From NCBI RefSeq assembly GCF_900141705.1, contig NZ_FQYM01000008.1, forward strand, positions 33,141-97,140: 64,000 nt of DNA. The letters are read 5' to 3'. The DNA comes from Fibrobacter sp. UWP2 (lineage in GTDB: Bacteria > Fibrobacterota > Fibrobacteria > Fibrobacterales > Fibrobacteraceae). The position numbers and the translations under genes were made by a program. The notes beneath the pieces are model-generated. The model ran no database searches. It saw only the letters and a program-made list of their open reading frames with translations, and had not been told where the DNA came from. Shown piece after piece: positions 15,789 through 24,910 of this stretch (positions are counted from its first letter, which is position 1; each line of letters starts with the position of its first letter).

Positions 15789-17873
15789 CTACTTCCCCCA
15801 CGGGCTCTTTTTGCCGAAGCGTTCCTTCTTTTTGGGCCCGTGATTGAAGGCTGGGTCCTGGGCGCGGCGGCGTTTTTCAAAGTACTCGTCGCGTTCGAGG
15901 TTGCGTTGTTCGCGTTCCTCTTCGGTCCAGCGTTTCTTTTCTTTTTTTGGTTTCATGATTTGGGCGCGCTCTTCGCGCTTTTGCCGCTCTCGTTCACGGG
16001 CCTCCGGGTTGGCCTCGCGTTCCTCACTGGGATGGTATTCCTTGCCTTCGGCGTTTGCCGTGCGGCTTAAGAGCAGCCGTGAGAGTTTGCCCATCTTGAG
16101 GCGTTCGAGTACCGCGCGGATTTTGGGGCGGTTCTCGGGGATGTACCAGAAGAAGAACTGTTTTTGCCCCGCCTTTTGCGAGGGTGTTTTTGCCACATAG
16201 AGCGGGCTCCCGTCGGGGAGCATCTCGGCGTAGAACATCTCCGTGGCGATGGTCATGGGGGTCGGTGTGAAGTCCTGCACCTGCTCCAGTTGAAAGCCCA
16301 GTTGTTTGGTCTCGAGGGCGAGTTCCGCCATGTCGGCTTCGGTACACCCGGGGTGGCTACTGATAAAGTAAGGGATAATCTGCTGTCGCTTGCCAATGCG
16401 CTTGCATTCGGCGTCAAAGAATTCCTTGAATTTGCGGAACAGCGAAAAACTCGGCTTGCGGATGAGCTTGAGCACCGCTTCGCTCGTGTGCTCGGGGGCG
16501 ACCTTGAGGCGGCCGCTCACATGGTAGTCAATGAGCTCGCGGGCGTATTCCTCGTGGTCCTTGCGGAGCGCCTCGTCGTCGGTCTCTTGCAATAGCAGGT
16601 CGTAGCGCACGCCGCTACCGATAAACAGGTGCTTTACCTTCGGGTTCGCGCGGATTTCGCGGTACAGGCTCAAGAGTTCGGCGTGGTGCGTGTCCATGTT
16701 GTCGCAAATCTTGGGAAACACACAACTCGGGCGGGCGCACTTTTCGCAACGGCAGCGGTCGCGTCCGCGCATCTTGTACATGTTCGCGCTGGGACCGCCC
16801 AAATCGGTGATTGTCCCGGCAAAGCCTTCCATTTGCGTGACTTTTTCCACCTCGCGCAAAATGCTCTCGCGGCTGCGGCTCGCAATGAACTTGCCCTGGT
16901 GTGCGTTGATGGCGCAAAAACTGCAACCGCCAAAACAGCCGCGGTGCGTGTTGATGCTGAACTTGATCATGTCGAACGCCGGGATGGCGCCGCGTTTTTT
17001 GTAGCGCGGGTGCGGTGCGCGGGCGTAGGGGTATTCAAAACTCTCGTCGATTTCGCCGTATTCGAGCGGCGGGTATGGCGGGTTGATGACGACCGTTTGT
17101 TCGCCAACGTTCTGCAAAATACGTTTGGCGTGGATCTTGTTGCTTTCGAGTTCCACTTTGCGGTAATTGTTCAGTTGCGTTCGCTTGTCGGCGAGGCATT
17201 CCTCGTGGCTTGCGAGATGCAGGTCTTCCCAGTTCTTGTTTGCAGGCACGTGGCCGCGCGGGGCGAGGTACGCTGTTTGCGGGATGCTTGTGAGGTTCTT
17301 GAACGGCACGCCTTTTTTGAGGAGACGCACCATCTCTTTCATTGGCTTTTCGCCCATGCCGTAAATAAGCAGGTCCGCTTGCGTTTCGGCCAAAATGCTC
17401 GGCTTGAGTCTGTCGCTCCAATAATCGTAATGAGTTACGCGGCGAAGACTGCTTTCGAGCCCGCCAATCATTACCGGCACGTCGGGGTAGAGGAGCTTCA
17501 AAATTTTTGCGTAAGTGTATGTTGCGTAATCGGGGCGGAACCCCGCCTTGTTGCCTGGCGTAAAGGCGTCGTCACTGCGCAGGCGCTTTGCCGCGGTGTA
17601 GTGGTTCACCATGCTGTCCATGCCGCTCGAAATGGCAAAGAACATGCGGGGTTTCCCCAGCTTTTTGAAGTCGCGCAAGTCGTCGCGCCAATTTGGCTGC
17701 GGGAGTATTGCGACGCGGAGTCCTTCGTGCTCCAAGAGGCGGCTCACCACGGCATGCCCAAAGCTCGGGTGGTCTACGTAGGCGTCGGCGCTAATGAGGA
17801 TGACGTCCACGTAATCCCAGCCTAGGGCGTCCAGGTCTTCTTGGCAAATGGGGAGGAATCGCGGGTCGTACAT
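15789..17873 (-). CDS. ygiQ: YgiQ-family radical SAM protein
   Basis: 694 residues. Residues 1-285 are the YgiQ N-terminal domain with a B12-binding-like fold (MYDPRFLPICQEDLDALGWD). The radical SAM core begins at RGCFGGCSFCAI near residue 315, with the CxxxCxxC cluster ligands; a second Cys group, CRCEKCARPSC, lies near 380. The last ~90 residues are Lys/Arg/Glu-rich and disordered. The family is widespread, but its reaction is not known to me. It is a single gene with convergent PrmA on one side and a divergent oxidoreductase on the other. Confidence 0.88.
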   Translation of the reverse strand: MYDPRFLPICQEDLDALGWDYVDVILISADAYVDHPSFGHAVVSRLLEHEGLRVAILPQPNWRDDLRDFKKLGKPRMFFAISSGMDSMVNHYTAAKRLRSDDAFTPGNKAGFRPDYATYTYAKILKLLYPDVPVMIGGLESSLRRVTHYDYWSDRLKPSILAETQADLLIYGMGEKPMKEMVRLLKKGVPFKNLTSIPQTAYLAPRGHVPANKNWEDLHLASHEECLADKRTQLNNYRKVELESNKIHAKRILQNVGEQTVVINPPYPPLEYGEIDESFEYPYARAPHPRYKKRGAIPAFDMIKFSINTHRGCFGGCSFCAINAHQGKFIASRSRESILREVEKVTQMEGFAGTITDLGGPSANMYKMRGRDRCRCEKCARPSCVFPKICDNMDTHHAELLSLYREIRANPKVKHLFIGSGVRYDLLLQETDDEALRKDHEEYARELIDYHVSGRLKVAPEHTSEAVLKLIRKPSFSLFRKFKEFFDAECKRIGKRQQIIPYFISSHPGCTEADMAELALETKQLGFQLEQVQDFTPTPMTIATEMFYAEMLPDGSPLYVAKTPSQKAGQKQFFFWYIPENRPKIRAVLERLKMGKLSRLLLSRTANAEGKEYHPSEEREANPEARERERQKREERAQIMKPKKEKKRWTEEEREQRNLERDEYFEKRRRAQDPAFNHGPKKKERFGKKSPWGK

Positions 17874-17966
17874 GTGAAGTAATGTAGAAAAAGAAGTGAT
17901 TGATGGTTGGTGACTAGTGGTTAGGATTGTTGAGGTTGAAACGTTTTTTTATCTTTGGCTTTGATT

Positions 17967-18719
17967 ATGGCAGAAACAAAGAAAATACTGGTGATGGTAG
18001 GAAGCCCCAAAAATGAACGCAGCGGGACTTTGATCCCGACGAAGGCGTTTGTGGAGGGCCTCGAACAGAACGGTAATTACGAGACCGAATACGTCTTTAT
18101 CGACCGCCTGAACATTACTCCCTGCCGCGGTTGCCTCAGTTGCTGGGGCCGTGAAGACGGCAGCTGCTTTATGAAAGACGACGACATCCCCATGATTCGC
18201 GAAAAGCTGATCAATTCCGATGTGGTCATTTGGAGTTTCCCGCTTTTCTTGTTCAGCATCCCTGGGCAAATGAAAGTGCTCATGGACCGCATTGTGGGTA
18301 TGGTTCACCCGTACATGGGGCAGCGCCTGGAAGACCCCGACTACATGAATAAAAAGATGCACGGTTTGCAGTTTCAAAAAGAGGGTCAAAAGATCATTTT
18401 GCTTTCAAGCTGCGCCTGGACTGACATTGACGTGGTGTACGAGCCCATTCGCAAGCAGTTCAACATCATTTTGGGTGAGGACGGTTACGATTTGGTGGTG
18501 GCGCCGCAGATGCGCGCACTGCACCACCGTGGTGGCGAACGCCGCCTGAACATGCTCCGCGACAAGTTCCGCAAGGGCGGCGCCGAGCTCGCGACCACCG
18601 GCAAGCTCTCCCAGGAAGTCATCGACTACATGCAAAAGCCCATCTTTAGCGATGCTGCCTACCGCGAACTCGTGGTGCAGTTTGTGACGCACATGTTCGA
18701 TAGGGACGACAATTTTTAA
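17967..18719 (+). CDS. NAD(P)H-dependent flavin oxidoreductase, flavodoxin-like
   Basis: 250 residues from the ATG at 17967. It starts with the flavodoxin-like FMN loop (ILVMVGSPKNERSGTLI). The family pattern CRGCLSCWGREDGSC follows near residues 50-65, then DDIPMIREKLINSDVVIWSFPLF, with a second FMN-contact region. This matches the WrbA/iron-sulfur flavoprotein and azoreductase-like group. No Shine-Dalgarno is visible; TATCTTTG at 17950-17957, 9 bases before the ATG, fits a promoter with a very short leader. The substrate is unknown. The stop overlaps the stop of the convergent queH by 4 bases. Confidence 0.8.
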   Translation: MAETKKILVMVGSPKNERSGTLIPTKAFVEGLEQNGNYETEYVFIDRLNITPCRGCLSCWGREDGSCFMKDDDIPMIREKLINSDVVIWSFPLFLFSIPGQMKVLMDRIVGMVHPYMGQRLEDPDYMNKKMHGLQFQKEGQKIILLSSCAWTDIDVVYEPIRKQFNIILGEDGYDLVVAPQMRALHHRGGERRLNMLRDKFRKGGAELATTGKLSQEVIDYMQKPIFSDAAYRELVVQFVTHMFDRDDNF

Positions 18720-19381
18720 AGATCTTTGGCGTCGCGCATGGAGTAGACGCAGCCGCAAAAATTTTGGCGGTACAGGTTGTACTCGTGCGAGAGCTGGATG
18801 GAGCGCTTGTAGCCGCCCTTCTTTTTGAAGTCGCTCGGGAGGCGGCGCACGCCGTAGATGTCGCACTGCTCCTGCACCACATTGTTCAGCACCTGGGCAT
18901 CCTTCATGGGGCTTATGGTTAAGGTCGTCGTGAAGTAGTCGGCTTTCTGTTCCTTGGCGATGCGTGCAGATTCGGCGAGGCGGAGCTCGAAGCATTTGCG
19001 GCAGCGCTTGCCGCCCTCGGGCTCGTTTTCTAGGCCGTGTGCGATGGCGTAGAATTTCTCGGGATGGTAATCGCCCTCGATAAATTTCACCGGGTGTTTC
19101 ATTTCGGGGTGGTTCGCCTGGAATTCCGAAATAAAGCGCTTGATTTCTTCGACGCGGTGGCGGTATTCTGCTTCGGGCGCGATGTTCGGGTTGTAATAGA
19201 AAATCGTGATGTTGAAATACTGCGACAGGTATTCGATGGTGTAGCTGCTGCAAGGTCCGCAGCACGCGTGCAAAAGCAGGCTCGGAACTTCGCCCGTGCG
19301 CTGGAGCCGCCGTATTATGCGGTCCAGGTCCACTTGGTAGTTGTGTTTGGGGGGCATGCCCGCTTTTTTGACATCGCCCAT
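18716..19381 (-). CDS. queH: Epoxyqueuosine reductase QueH
   Basis: 221 residues matching the QueH (DUF208) family. It has HACCGPCSSYTIEYLSQYF near residue 40, YNPNIAPEAEYRHRVEEIKR, EGGKRCRKCFELRLAESA, TTTLTISPMKDAQVLN, and a C-terminal NFCGCVYSMRD. The paired cysteines (CC, CxxC and CxC) are the family's metal and Fe-S ligands. QueH reduces epoxyqueuosine to queuosine in tRNA as the non-orthologous alternative to QueG, acting in the cytoplasm. The small membrane protein gene lies 4 bases upstream on the same strand. Confidence 0.9.
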   Translation of the reverse strand: MGDVKKAGMPPKHNYQVDLDRIIRRLQRTGEVPSLLLHACCGPCSSYTIEYLSQYFNITIFYYNPNIAPEAEYRHRVEEIKRFISEFQANHPEMKHPVKFIEGDYHPEKFYAIAHGLENEPEGGKRCRKCFELRLAESARIAKEQKADYFTTTLTISPMKDAQVLNNVVQEQCDIYGVRRLPSDFKKKGGYKRSIQLSHEYNLYRQNFCGCVYSMRDAKDL

Positions 19382-19385
19382 TTTG

Positions 19386-19778
19386 CTACTCCCAGTTCAA
19401 AGTGCCAAAGGCTACCACCCAAAAGCAGATGGTGGCCGCGATGGCGAGCGTCCCCATGACGCGGCGCTCTTTTTGGCTGGTGCTGAACAGGACCGTCGCC
19501 GTGTAGAACGTGAGGTAGATCGCAAAAAAGAACGAGAGAATGCGTGTGATGATAAAGGGGATGGGCGTTGGCACGGCACCTCCCGCCGAGAGTAGTGTAA
19601 AGAGTGCCACGAACTGCATGCAGACGGGCAGTACGAACGCCTTGCGGACTTCCTTGGGCACTACCTTGTGCCGCCCGTTCATGGCGTACATGCCCCAGGG
19701 GGCGCCACTGGCGAGCGCGATATTCAATACAATGGAGGGCAAAAAGAATACAGCCCCGATGATGGCGGCAATCAGCAT
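19386..19778 (-). CDS. Small four-helix membrane protein, unknown
   Basis: 130 residues with four hydrophobic segments (about 3-28, 47-67, 73-96 and 108-127). Positively charged loops (NGRHKVVPKEVRK, SQKERR) predict an inner-membrane protein. I recognise no family. It lies 4 bases before queH on the same strand and may share its transcript; the link may only be operon position. Confidence 0.65.
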   Translation of the reverse strand: MLIAAIIGAVFFLPSIVLNIALASGAPWGMYAMNGRHKVVPKEVRKAFVLPVCMQFVALFTLLSAGGAVPTPIPFIITRILSFFFAIYLTFYTATVLFSTSQKERRVMGTLAIAATICFWVVAFGTLNWE

Positions 19779-19790
19779 GCGGTAAATATA

Positions 19791-20660
19791 TCAAATTTCA
19801 ACGCCGAGGGCATTGGCGATGCATTCTACGAATTCCTCATAGGATATGCTTTCGTTTTCGTATTCGTTGATCAAATAGCCTGAATAGTCTTTTTCACCCT
19901 CTGCATTTTTACGCTTGATTTTTTCCATTTGGGAGCTCATGTCCTTTTCGTTGCAAACGGACTTTGGATATTGGAAAATTTCGTCCAGTAAATCCAATTT
20001 CTTTGTACAGCTCTTTCCATTGCCACTAAACGATGTTTCGCGGTGCAATATACCATCGCTATCAATGTCCATGGTTTCTGTGTAAGAATATTTCTTTCCG
20101 TCATATTTAATTTGAACGGTTTCACATCCGTCACTTTCAAGGTCAAAGTCATCTTCGTCAATGTCGAACTCTGCAGATAGCAAGTCTTCGGCTTTGTAAA
20201 GGAGTTCGTCTTCTGCGTAGCAAATGTCCGTGTTGAATTCAGTTGCAAAATTTAGGCTATGGTCGGTTACACGGAGAGTGGTTATAAAGGTGCTGTATTC
20301 CACATCGCCGTCTCCATAGTCCTTTGCGATTCCGGAGGTTTTCCACGTACTGAAAATACTCCCCGCTTTGCCGCCAGTCATCGTGAATAACTCATCGTGT
20401 TCATTGTCATCGGAGACGATCAGAGCGTCGCCTTCGAATTTGTAACGGAAAAACGTCGTATCTACATTCTCGTCCCAGCGGGTGGAATTCTCCGTTATGT
20501 AACAGCGATCATAAATGATGCCAAAGCGCTGGTTGGCTTCGTCAAGGATGTACTTGGCGGATGATGTTGTGGATGCGTTGCTGCTGGAATCGTCGCCGCA
20601 AGCGGAAAACGAAAGGGCCGCTACCGCAAAGGCTACGCTGATTTTTAGAACGTTTTTCAT
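19791..20660 (-). CDS. Lipoprotein with acidic secreted domain
   Basis: 289 residues. The signal MKNVLKISVAFAVAALSFSAC has its lipobox Cys at 21, followed by GDDSSSNAST, the pattern seen in most lipoproteins of this window. The mature part is rich in Asp/Glu and aromatic residues and carries four or five Cys. No domain is recognised. It is one of two adjacent lipoprotein genes on this strand (gap 18 bases), likely co-transcribed. Confidence 0.7.
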   Translation of the reverse strand: MKNVLKISVAFAVAALSFSACGDDSSSNASTTSSAKYILDEANQRFGIIYDRCYITENSTRWDENVDTTFFRYKFEGDALIVSDDNEHDELFTMTGGKAGSIFSTWKTSGIAKDYGDGDVEYSTFITTLRVTDHSLNFATEFNTDICYAEDELLYKAEDLLSAEFDIDEDDFDLESDGCETVQIKYDGKKYSYTETMDIDSDGILHRETSFSGNGKSCTKKLDLLDEIFQYPKSVCNEKDMSSQMEKIKRKNAEGEKDYSGYLINEYENESISYEEFVECIANALGVEI

Positions 20661-20678
20661 AGTGCTCTCCGTTAGGGC

Positions 20679-21305
20679 TTATTTGTAGTCCAGAACTGCA
20701 TACCATTTAAGTACGTAGTGGGTGGCCATATAATCGTCCTGTAGTATTTCCTCGCCTATTTTTTGCCCGACATTGTCAAAGCCGTAGCAGTAATTAGAAC
20801 AATATTCCTTGTCGTCAAAAAACGGGTCTTCATCTACAAAATTCGGACACACATAAATCTCGTTGATGCCGCTGGAAAGTGTGACCGTAACGGATTTGTT
20901 ATCACTCCAGATGCCGACATTATCTCCTAAATTGATTGTTGAAGTCTTGATGGAATCTTTTTTTTCCCCGTCACGATAAGTTTTTAGGGTAAATGAAATA
21001 CGCGGGTCCCCATCGCTTAAGCCGTTATCATCCATTGTTTTTAGCTGCAAGTAATATTCCAAGAACACAGACAGCGTTGTTTGTCCATTTGTGTAGGCTG
21101 AAGTATATGCCGAACTGCCAGAATAAGAGTAATCATCGTCTGTATCGTTTTCTCTGTTATAGAAGTCGATCTCATCTGAAGATTCACGAGAGACATCATA
21201 AATGGCGTCTTCGTAGGTGTCGGGGCTGAGAGGGCCGTTGCCGCAGGCGGTAAGTGCGGCAATTGTCAAAAAGACGGCAAATGAAAGTGAAATGCGTTTT
21301 TTCAT
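20679..21305 (-). CDS. Lipoprotein, unknown
   Basis: 208 residues with a lipoprotein signal ending LTAC (Cys20), followed by GNGPLSPDTYEDAIYD and an acidic, Ser/Tyr-rich region. Two Cys pairs (YVCPN and EYCSNYCYG) could form disulfides. There is no recognised domain. It lies 9 bases after the Cys-repeat protein gene and 18 before the next lipoprotein gene on the same strand, suggesting a three-gene transcript for cell-surface proteins. Confidence 0.65.
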   Translation of the reverse strand: MKKRISLSFAVFLTIAALTACGNGPLSPDTYEDAIYDVSRESSDEIDFYNRENDTDDDYSYSGSSAYTSAYTNGQTTLSVFLEYYLQLKTMDDNGLSDGDPRISFTLKTYRDGEKKDSIKTSTINLGDNVGIWSDNKSVTVTLSSGINEIYVCPNFVDEDPFFDDKEYCSNYCYGFDNVGQKIGEEILQDDYMATHYVLKWYAVLDYK

Positions 21306-21314
21306 AATCCCTTC

Positions 21315-22784
21315 TTACCAGGCGAATTGCAGGTTGAGGCGGAAACTGTCGTTCTCGTCGGCGTAGTTATGCCCAATTCCAGACTTGGCGTCAATGAGCA
21401 TAAAGAGGATTTCTACAGAGAAGTGTTTGGTAAATTCAATCCCAGGCCCCAGCCACAAAAGGAATTCCCAGTCTTCTTCGCTATAGAAATCACCGTCCCA
21501 GTTAAAGGTCTCGTCGACTCGCCATCCGTTAATGTCTGCTGTATTCCAGCCATAGATGGGCTTGCGGACGCTGAAGGTCAAGTCGGCAAAGGGGGCGAAG
21601 AATTTGACAATGGGGATGCCTATCCTCAGGGAAAGAGGAATTTCAGCAAGTAGCTCGTGATATTCGGCCCACAGGTCTACAAAGAGGGTTGCGTACGAAG
21701 TGCCAAAAAAGGAATTTGAATTTGAAATTTCGCCCAGATATTGCCCGTTCGTATGCATATAGTCATGGTGACGGTACAGGGCGCTCAGACCAAATTGGAA
21801 TGAACCTGCGCTGTAAAAATACCAGCGGAATAGGAATGAAATACCTGCCTCCATATTGAAGTCGCCGACCATCTCGTTGGCGCCGTCAATGTGGTTCTCC
21901 AGGAAGTCGTTCTCGTCGAGGCTTCCCACTACAAGGCCTATGCCCCAGTAGAAGATGTCTCCAGATTTTGTCGGGGCTTTGGGCTTTTCATCGTTCTTTG
22001 TAGGTTCCACCTTGTCGCGTCCTGTTTCCAGGGAGTCTACGGCGACGACAGCGGTTGCGGAATCTTTTGCTGCATCTGTCGCGGTTTTTGCGACTTCAAC
22101 GAGGAGTCCCGTCTCGCGGTGCATGGTTATGATGACATAACAGTCGCCAACCGTGTCGCACACTCCAAATATGGAATCTGTTACGGCGTTTTCGTTTTGT
22201 ATTCGGTTGAGGCTCGCTTCGATTTTGGCGATGCTGTCCTGTTCGTGGAACTTTGCCGCCTGCCAAAGGGCGCGGCTATATTCGTAGCATTTGCATGTTT
22301 CTTCCACTTTGTTGCAGAGCGGGTTCTTGGTGTTTTCGGGAGCCGTTGCTGTGGTTTCGAATAGGCTTGTGTCGGCGGGGCAGGAGGTGCAGATTTGCTT
22401 GCATTGGTCGCCCATGGAGGGAACCTGGATGGGGGCTTCGGCGTTTGCAGAAGCCCGATTATGCTCTTTGTGAAACTGCTTGAGTTGATCTTCTGTCAAG
22501 GGGTTCTTTGCCTTTTGGGCGTCCACAAACACGCCGTCCTTAAAATGTACTGTGCGTGAGTAAAACTTGGACTTTCCTTCCGATGCCAGGGCTTTCTCCT
22601 TGAACAGTTCTTTGTTTTTTGCGATGTTATCCAAAAGTGCTTGGCAGCTGCATAGGGAATCGAGCCTCATGCAGGTGGCGTCTTCGGGAGTCTCTGCGCA
22701 TGGCCCGCAAAGGGACCTGCACATGCCGGCCTCATTGGCGTAAAGGACCGTGGCTGCAATCAAAGTGAGTAGGATTTTTTTCAT
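21315..22784 (-). CDS. Secreted protein with two six-Cys repeats and a C-terminal barrel-like domain
   Basis: 489 residues from the ATG at 22784, which gives a clean signal peptide (MKKILLTLIAATVLYA). A longer frame from 22850 adds a second hydrophobic stretch and is less likely. Two Cys motifs with the same spacing, Cx3Cx2C...Cx6CxC, occur near residues 21-48 and 128-173. A Lys/Glu/Asp-rich linker follows (about 250-285), then a region with strand-like alternation (about 290-489) ending RLNLQFAW, as in outer-membrane barrels. The Cys repeats may be disulfide-locked or metal-binding. I know no family with this pattern. Confidence 0.6.
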   Translation of the reverse strand: MKKILLTLIAATVLYANEAGMCRSLCGPCAETPEDATCMRLDSLCSCQALLDNIAKNKELFKEKALASEGKSKFYSRTVHFKDGVFVDAQKAKNPLTEDQLKQFHKEHNRASANAEAPIQVPSMGDQCKQICTSCPADTSLFETTATAPENTKNPLCNKVEETCKCYEYSRALWQAAKFHEQDSIAKIEASLNRIQNENAVTDSIFGVCDTVGDCYVIITMHRETGLLVEVAKTATDAAKDSATAVVAVDSLETGRDKVEPTKNDEKPKAPTKSGDIFYWGIGLVVGSLDENDFLENHIDGANEMVGDFNMEAGISFLFRWYFYSAGSFQFGLSALYRHHDYMHTNGQYLGEISNSNSFFGTSYATLFVDLWAEYHELLAEIPLSLRIGIPIVKFFAPFADLTFSVRKPIYGWNTADINGWRVDETFNWDGDFYSEEDWEFLLWLGPGIEFTKHFSVEILFMLIDAKSGIGHNYADENDSFRLNLQFAW

Positions 22785-23040
22785 GGAAAAGACGAGGCTA
22801 CGGGTTACTGCCAATATGGTGAGAAGAATGCATTGTAAAAATAAATACACAAAACTCCCGTGTCAAGCGCTTTTTTGAAAAATCCATGAAACGGCCCGCC
22901 GTCAACAAATTCCCAGTTGGCAGGCGTCTGTTTTGTGAAAAAACGCAAAGGACGTGATTTCCGCCCCTTTTTTTTGCATTTTCCTGTATTCTTTTTGTAT
23001 CCTTTGAAAATGGGTATTTTTTTAGTTTATATTCGGTAGC

Positions 23041-23607
23041 ATGAAGATCGAAAAGCACATTGTTACTGAGTCCAAGTGGACACGTTCTAGGAGGGGCGCC
23101 CTTGCTACGGCCCTGGGTATCACCGTGAGCCTCCCGCTGGCGGCTTGCGATATCTCGTCTTCGGGCGACGACGCAGCGGAACCCGCCCCCGAATCCAGCT
23201 CTGTGGTGGAACCCCTGGGCGGCGCTGTTTTTATACCCGAGTCCAGTTCGTCGGACGCACTGCCAACCAGTTCGTCGGATGCACTGCCAACCAGCTCGTC
23301 GGACGTTCAGCAGCCTCCTAGCTCTTCGAGTAGTCTTTTGCCGCCTAGTAGCAGTTCCAACGGGCCGGTGGACGTGCTTATTGCTGGCGACATCTATATT
23401 CCTGAGCCCAGCAGTTCCAGCGCCGAGCCCGAGTCCAGCTCGTCGGAAGTTCAACCGTCAAGTTCCAGTTCCGATGGCGAAGAGGTGCAGTGCGAAGAAG
23501 ACCGCGCGTTTACGAGTCCGTTTGACCCGTGCCTCCCGGACGACTATCCCGTGGTGAGCATGCCCTCGACGGTGGGCCACATCCAGGTGCCCCTGGTCAA
23601 CGTCTAG
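23041..23607 (+). CDS. Ser-rich lipoprotein next to a radical SAM enzyme
   Basis: 188 residues. The signal is unusual: a long charged N-region with SRRGALATALG, resembling a twin-arginine (Tat) motif, followed by LPLAAC with the lipobox Cys at 36. The mature part is almost entirely Ser/Pro/Asp/Glu low-complexity sequence, including two copies of SSSDALPT. It ends in a short conserved-looking tail with two Cys (QCEEDRAFTSPFDPCLP and PSTVGHIQVPLVNV). Only 5 bases separate it from a radical SAM/SPASM gene, so it may be that enzyme's substrate. I recall lipoprotein/radical-SAM pairs in Bacteroidota and Fibrobacter, but cannot confirm family membership. Confidence 0.65.
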   Translation: MKIEKHIVTESKWTRSRRGALATALGITVSLPLAACDISSSGDDAAEPAPESSSVVEPLGGAVFIPESSSSDALPTSSSDALPTSSSDVQQPPSSSSSLLPPSSSSNGPVDVLIAGDIYIPEPSSSSAEPESSSSEVQPSSSSSDGEEVQCEEDRAFTSPFDPCLPDDYPVVSMPSTVGHIQVPLVNV

Positions 23608-23612
23608 TATCC

Positions 23613-24692
23613 ATGAACCTCGTTCTGAGCCTTACAGAGCAGTGCAATCTGCGTTGTACGTATTGTTACTACAAAGAGTCTCATGCGGGTCGCGTCAAAG
23701 TGATGAGCGACGAGGTCATGGAGGCTGCCATCGGGCTTGCGGTAAGGCGCACGGTCGCCTTTAGGCAACGCCGCCTGAACATCACTTTTTTTGGCGGTGA
23801 GCCTCTGCTCCGCTTCGATGCCATTAAACGTGGTGTGGAATATGCAAAAAAAGTGGTAAGCGAAACTGCGCCGCAGGGCTTTGTCGTGCGCTTTGCCGTG
23901 AATACCAACGGCACGCTTTTGAACGACGAGATCGTCGATTTTATGAAGCGCGAGAACTTCCAAATCTTCCTTTCGCTGGACGGTTCCGCCGAGCGCCACA
24001 ACATTTGCCGCAGGCAGGTGAACGGCGAGGGAAGCTTTGACCTCATTGCACCGCACATTAAAACGCTTGTCAACACCGACGTCATTGTGCTCGCGGTCAT
24101 TACGCGCGACAATATCCGAGGACTTTGCGACTCGTTCAGGTGGCTCTATGCGCAGGGCTTTAAAAACATCACCTCAGCTGTAGATTTTGACGGCAAGTGG
24201 ACCGAGGAGGAATTGGACGCCCTCGGCGCGGAATACCAAAAATTGGCGGAACTTTGGGTTCAAAAGAAGAAGGCGGGAGACGTCTTTTACCTGGGGACCA
24301 TTCACGACAAGGTGAAGATTGCCGTGGAGGGTTCGCGTTACCGCCTGTACTCGTGCCATGTTTACGAGGGAGGTCTCTCGGTCGCGACCGACGGGAGCAT
24401 TTTCCCATGCACGCGGTTCATCGCCTCGGACCCGGAAGCCCCCTATTGCCAGGGGAATGTCTTTACGGGCGTTGACGAACATCGTGCTAACGCGGTACAT
24501 GAATTTGTCCACAACGACAAGGCCGCCTGCGAGGGCTGCGCCATTCGGCATCGCTGCACGGCGCATGAGTGCGCCTGCACTTCGTTTTACACCACGGGAA
24601 CCTTGGAAGGCGTCTCGCCCGAAGTCTGTGCGCACGAGCGCATGCTCGCCGCGATTTGCGACGACGCTGCGGATATGATACTGACAAAATAA
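23613..24692 (+). CDS. Radical SAM/SPASM-domain protein, probable peptide maturase
   Basis: 359 residues. The radical SAM cluster motif is C11-N-L-R-C15-T-Y-C18, followed by the GGEPL motif (FFGGEPLLRFD) and the NTNGTLL and FLSLDG segments of SPASM enzymes. The C-terminal auxiliary-cluster region contains CHVYEGG, IFPCTRF, then CEGCAIRHRCTAHECAC, about eight Cys in all. Such proteins oxidise or crosslink peptides, or act on a partner enzyme. No N-terminal peptide-recognition domain is present. The ATG lies 5 bases after the lipoprotein stop with no Shine-Dalgarno of its own, so translation is probably coupled. Confidence 0.85.
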   Translation: MNLVLSLTEQCNLRCTYCYYKESHAGRVKVMSDEVMEAAIGLAVRRTVAFRQRRLNITFFGGEPLLRFDAIKRGVEYAKKVVSETAPQGFVVRFAVNTNGTLLNDEIVDFMKRENFQIFLSLDGSAERHNICRRQVNGEGSFDLIAPHIKTLVNTDVIVLAVITRDNIRGLCDSFRWLYAQGFKNITSAVDFDGKWTEEELDALGAEYQKLAELWVQKKKAGDVFYLGTIHDKVKIAVEGSRYRLYSCHVYEGGLSVATDGSIFPCTRFIASDPEAPYCQGNVFTGVDEHRANAVHEFVHNDKAACEGCAIRHRCTAHECACTSFYTTGTLEGVSPEVCAHERMLAAICDDAADMILTK

Positions 24693-24713
24693 TGGCTGCC
24701 GCCTTGCCGGGGT

Positions 24714-24757
24714 AAAAAAAAGACCCCTTCAGGTAAAGGAGGTAACCTAAAGGGGTC
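24714..24757 (-). terminator. Rho-independent terminator
   Basis: On the minus strand, a hairpin with an 8-base outer stem (GACCCCTT/AAGGGGTC at 24722-24757) and an inner AGGT/ACCT stem is followed by eight U. It would end the transcript of the 24911-26284 gene. No T-run follows on the plus strand, so it serves mainly that direction. Confidence 0.7.
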
Positions 24758-24910
24758 AGGGAGTGTTTGGGTATGCCAAAAAATTAGCTTTCGCATGCCC
24801 CAAAATCCATCCGGGCCGGAACATTTGTGTTTACCGAAGTATACACCGATTTTTATCCGTTATGGATGATTTTAGCGTAAAAATGCCTTTTTTAGGCTGA
24901 AATTGCCGTT

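Noticed and set aside
23230..23480. Possible CRISPR-like or tandem repeat array
   Set aside because: The repeated units are Ser codons (AGTTCGTCGGA-type) within a lipoprotein linker. Spacing is irregular and no cas genes are present; no CRISPR array was seen anywhere in the window.
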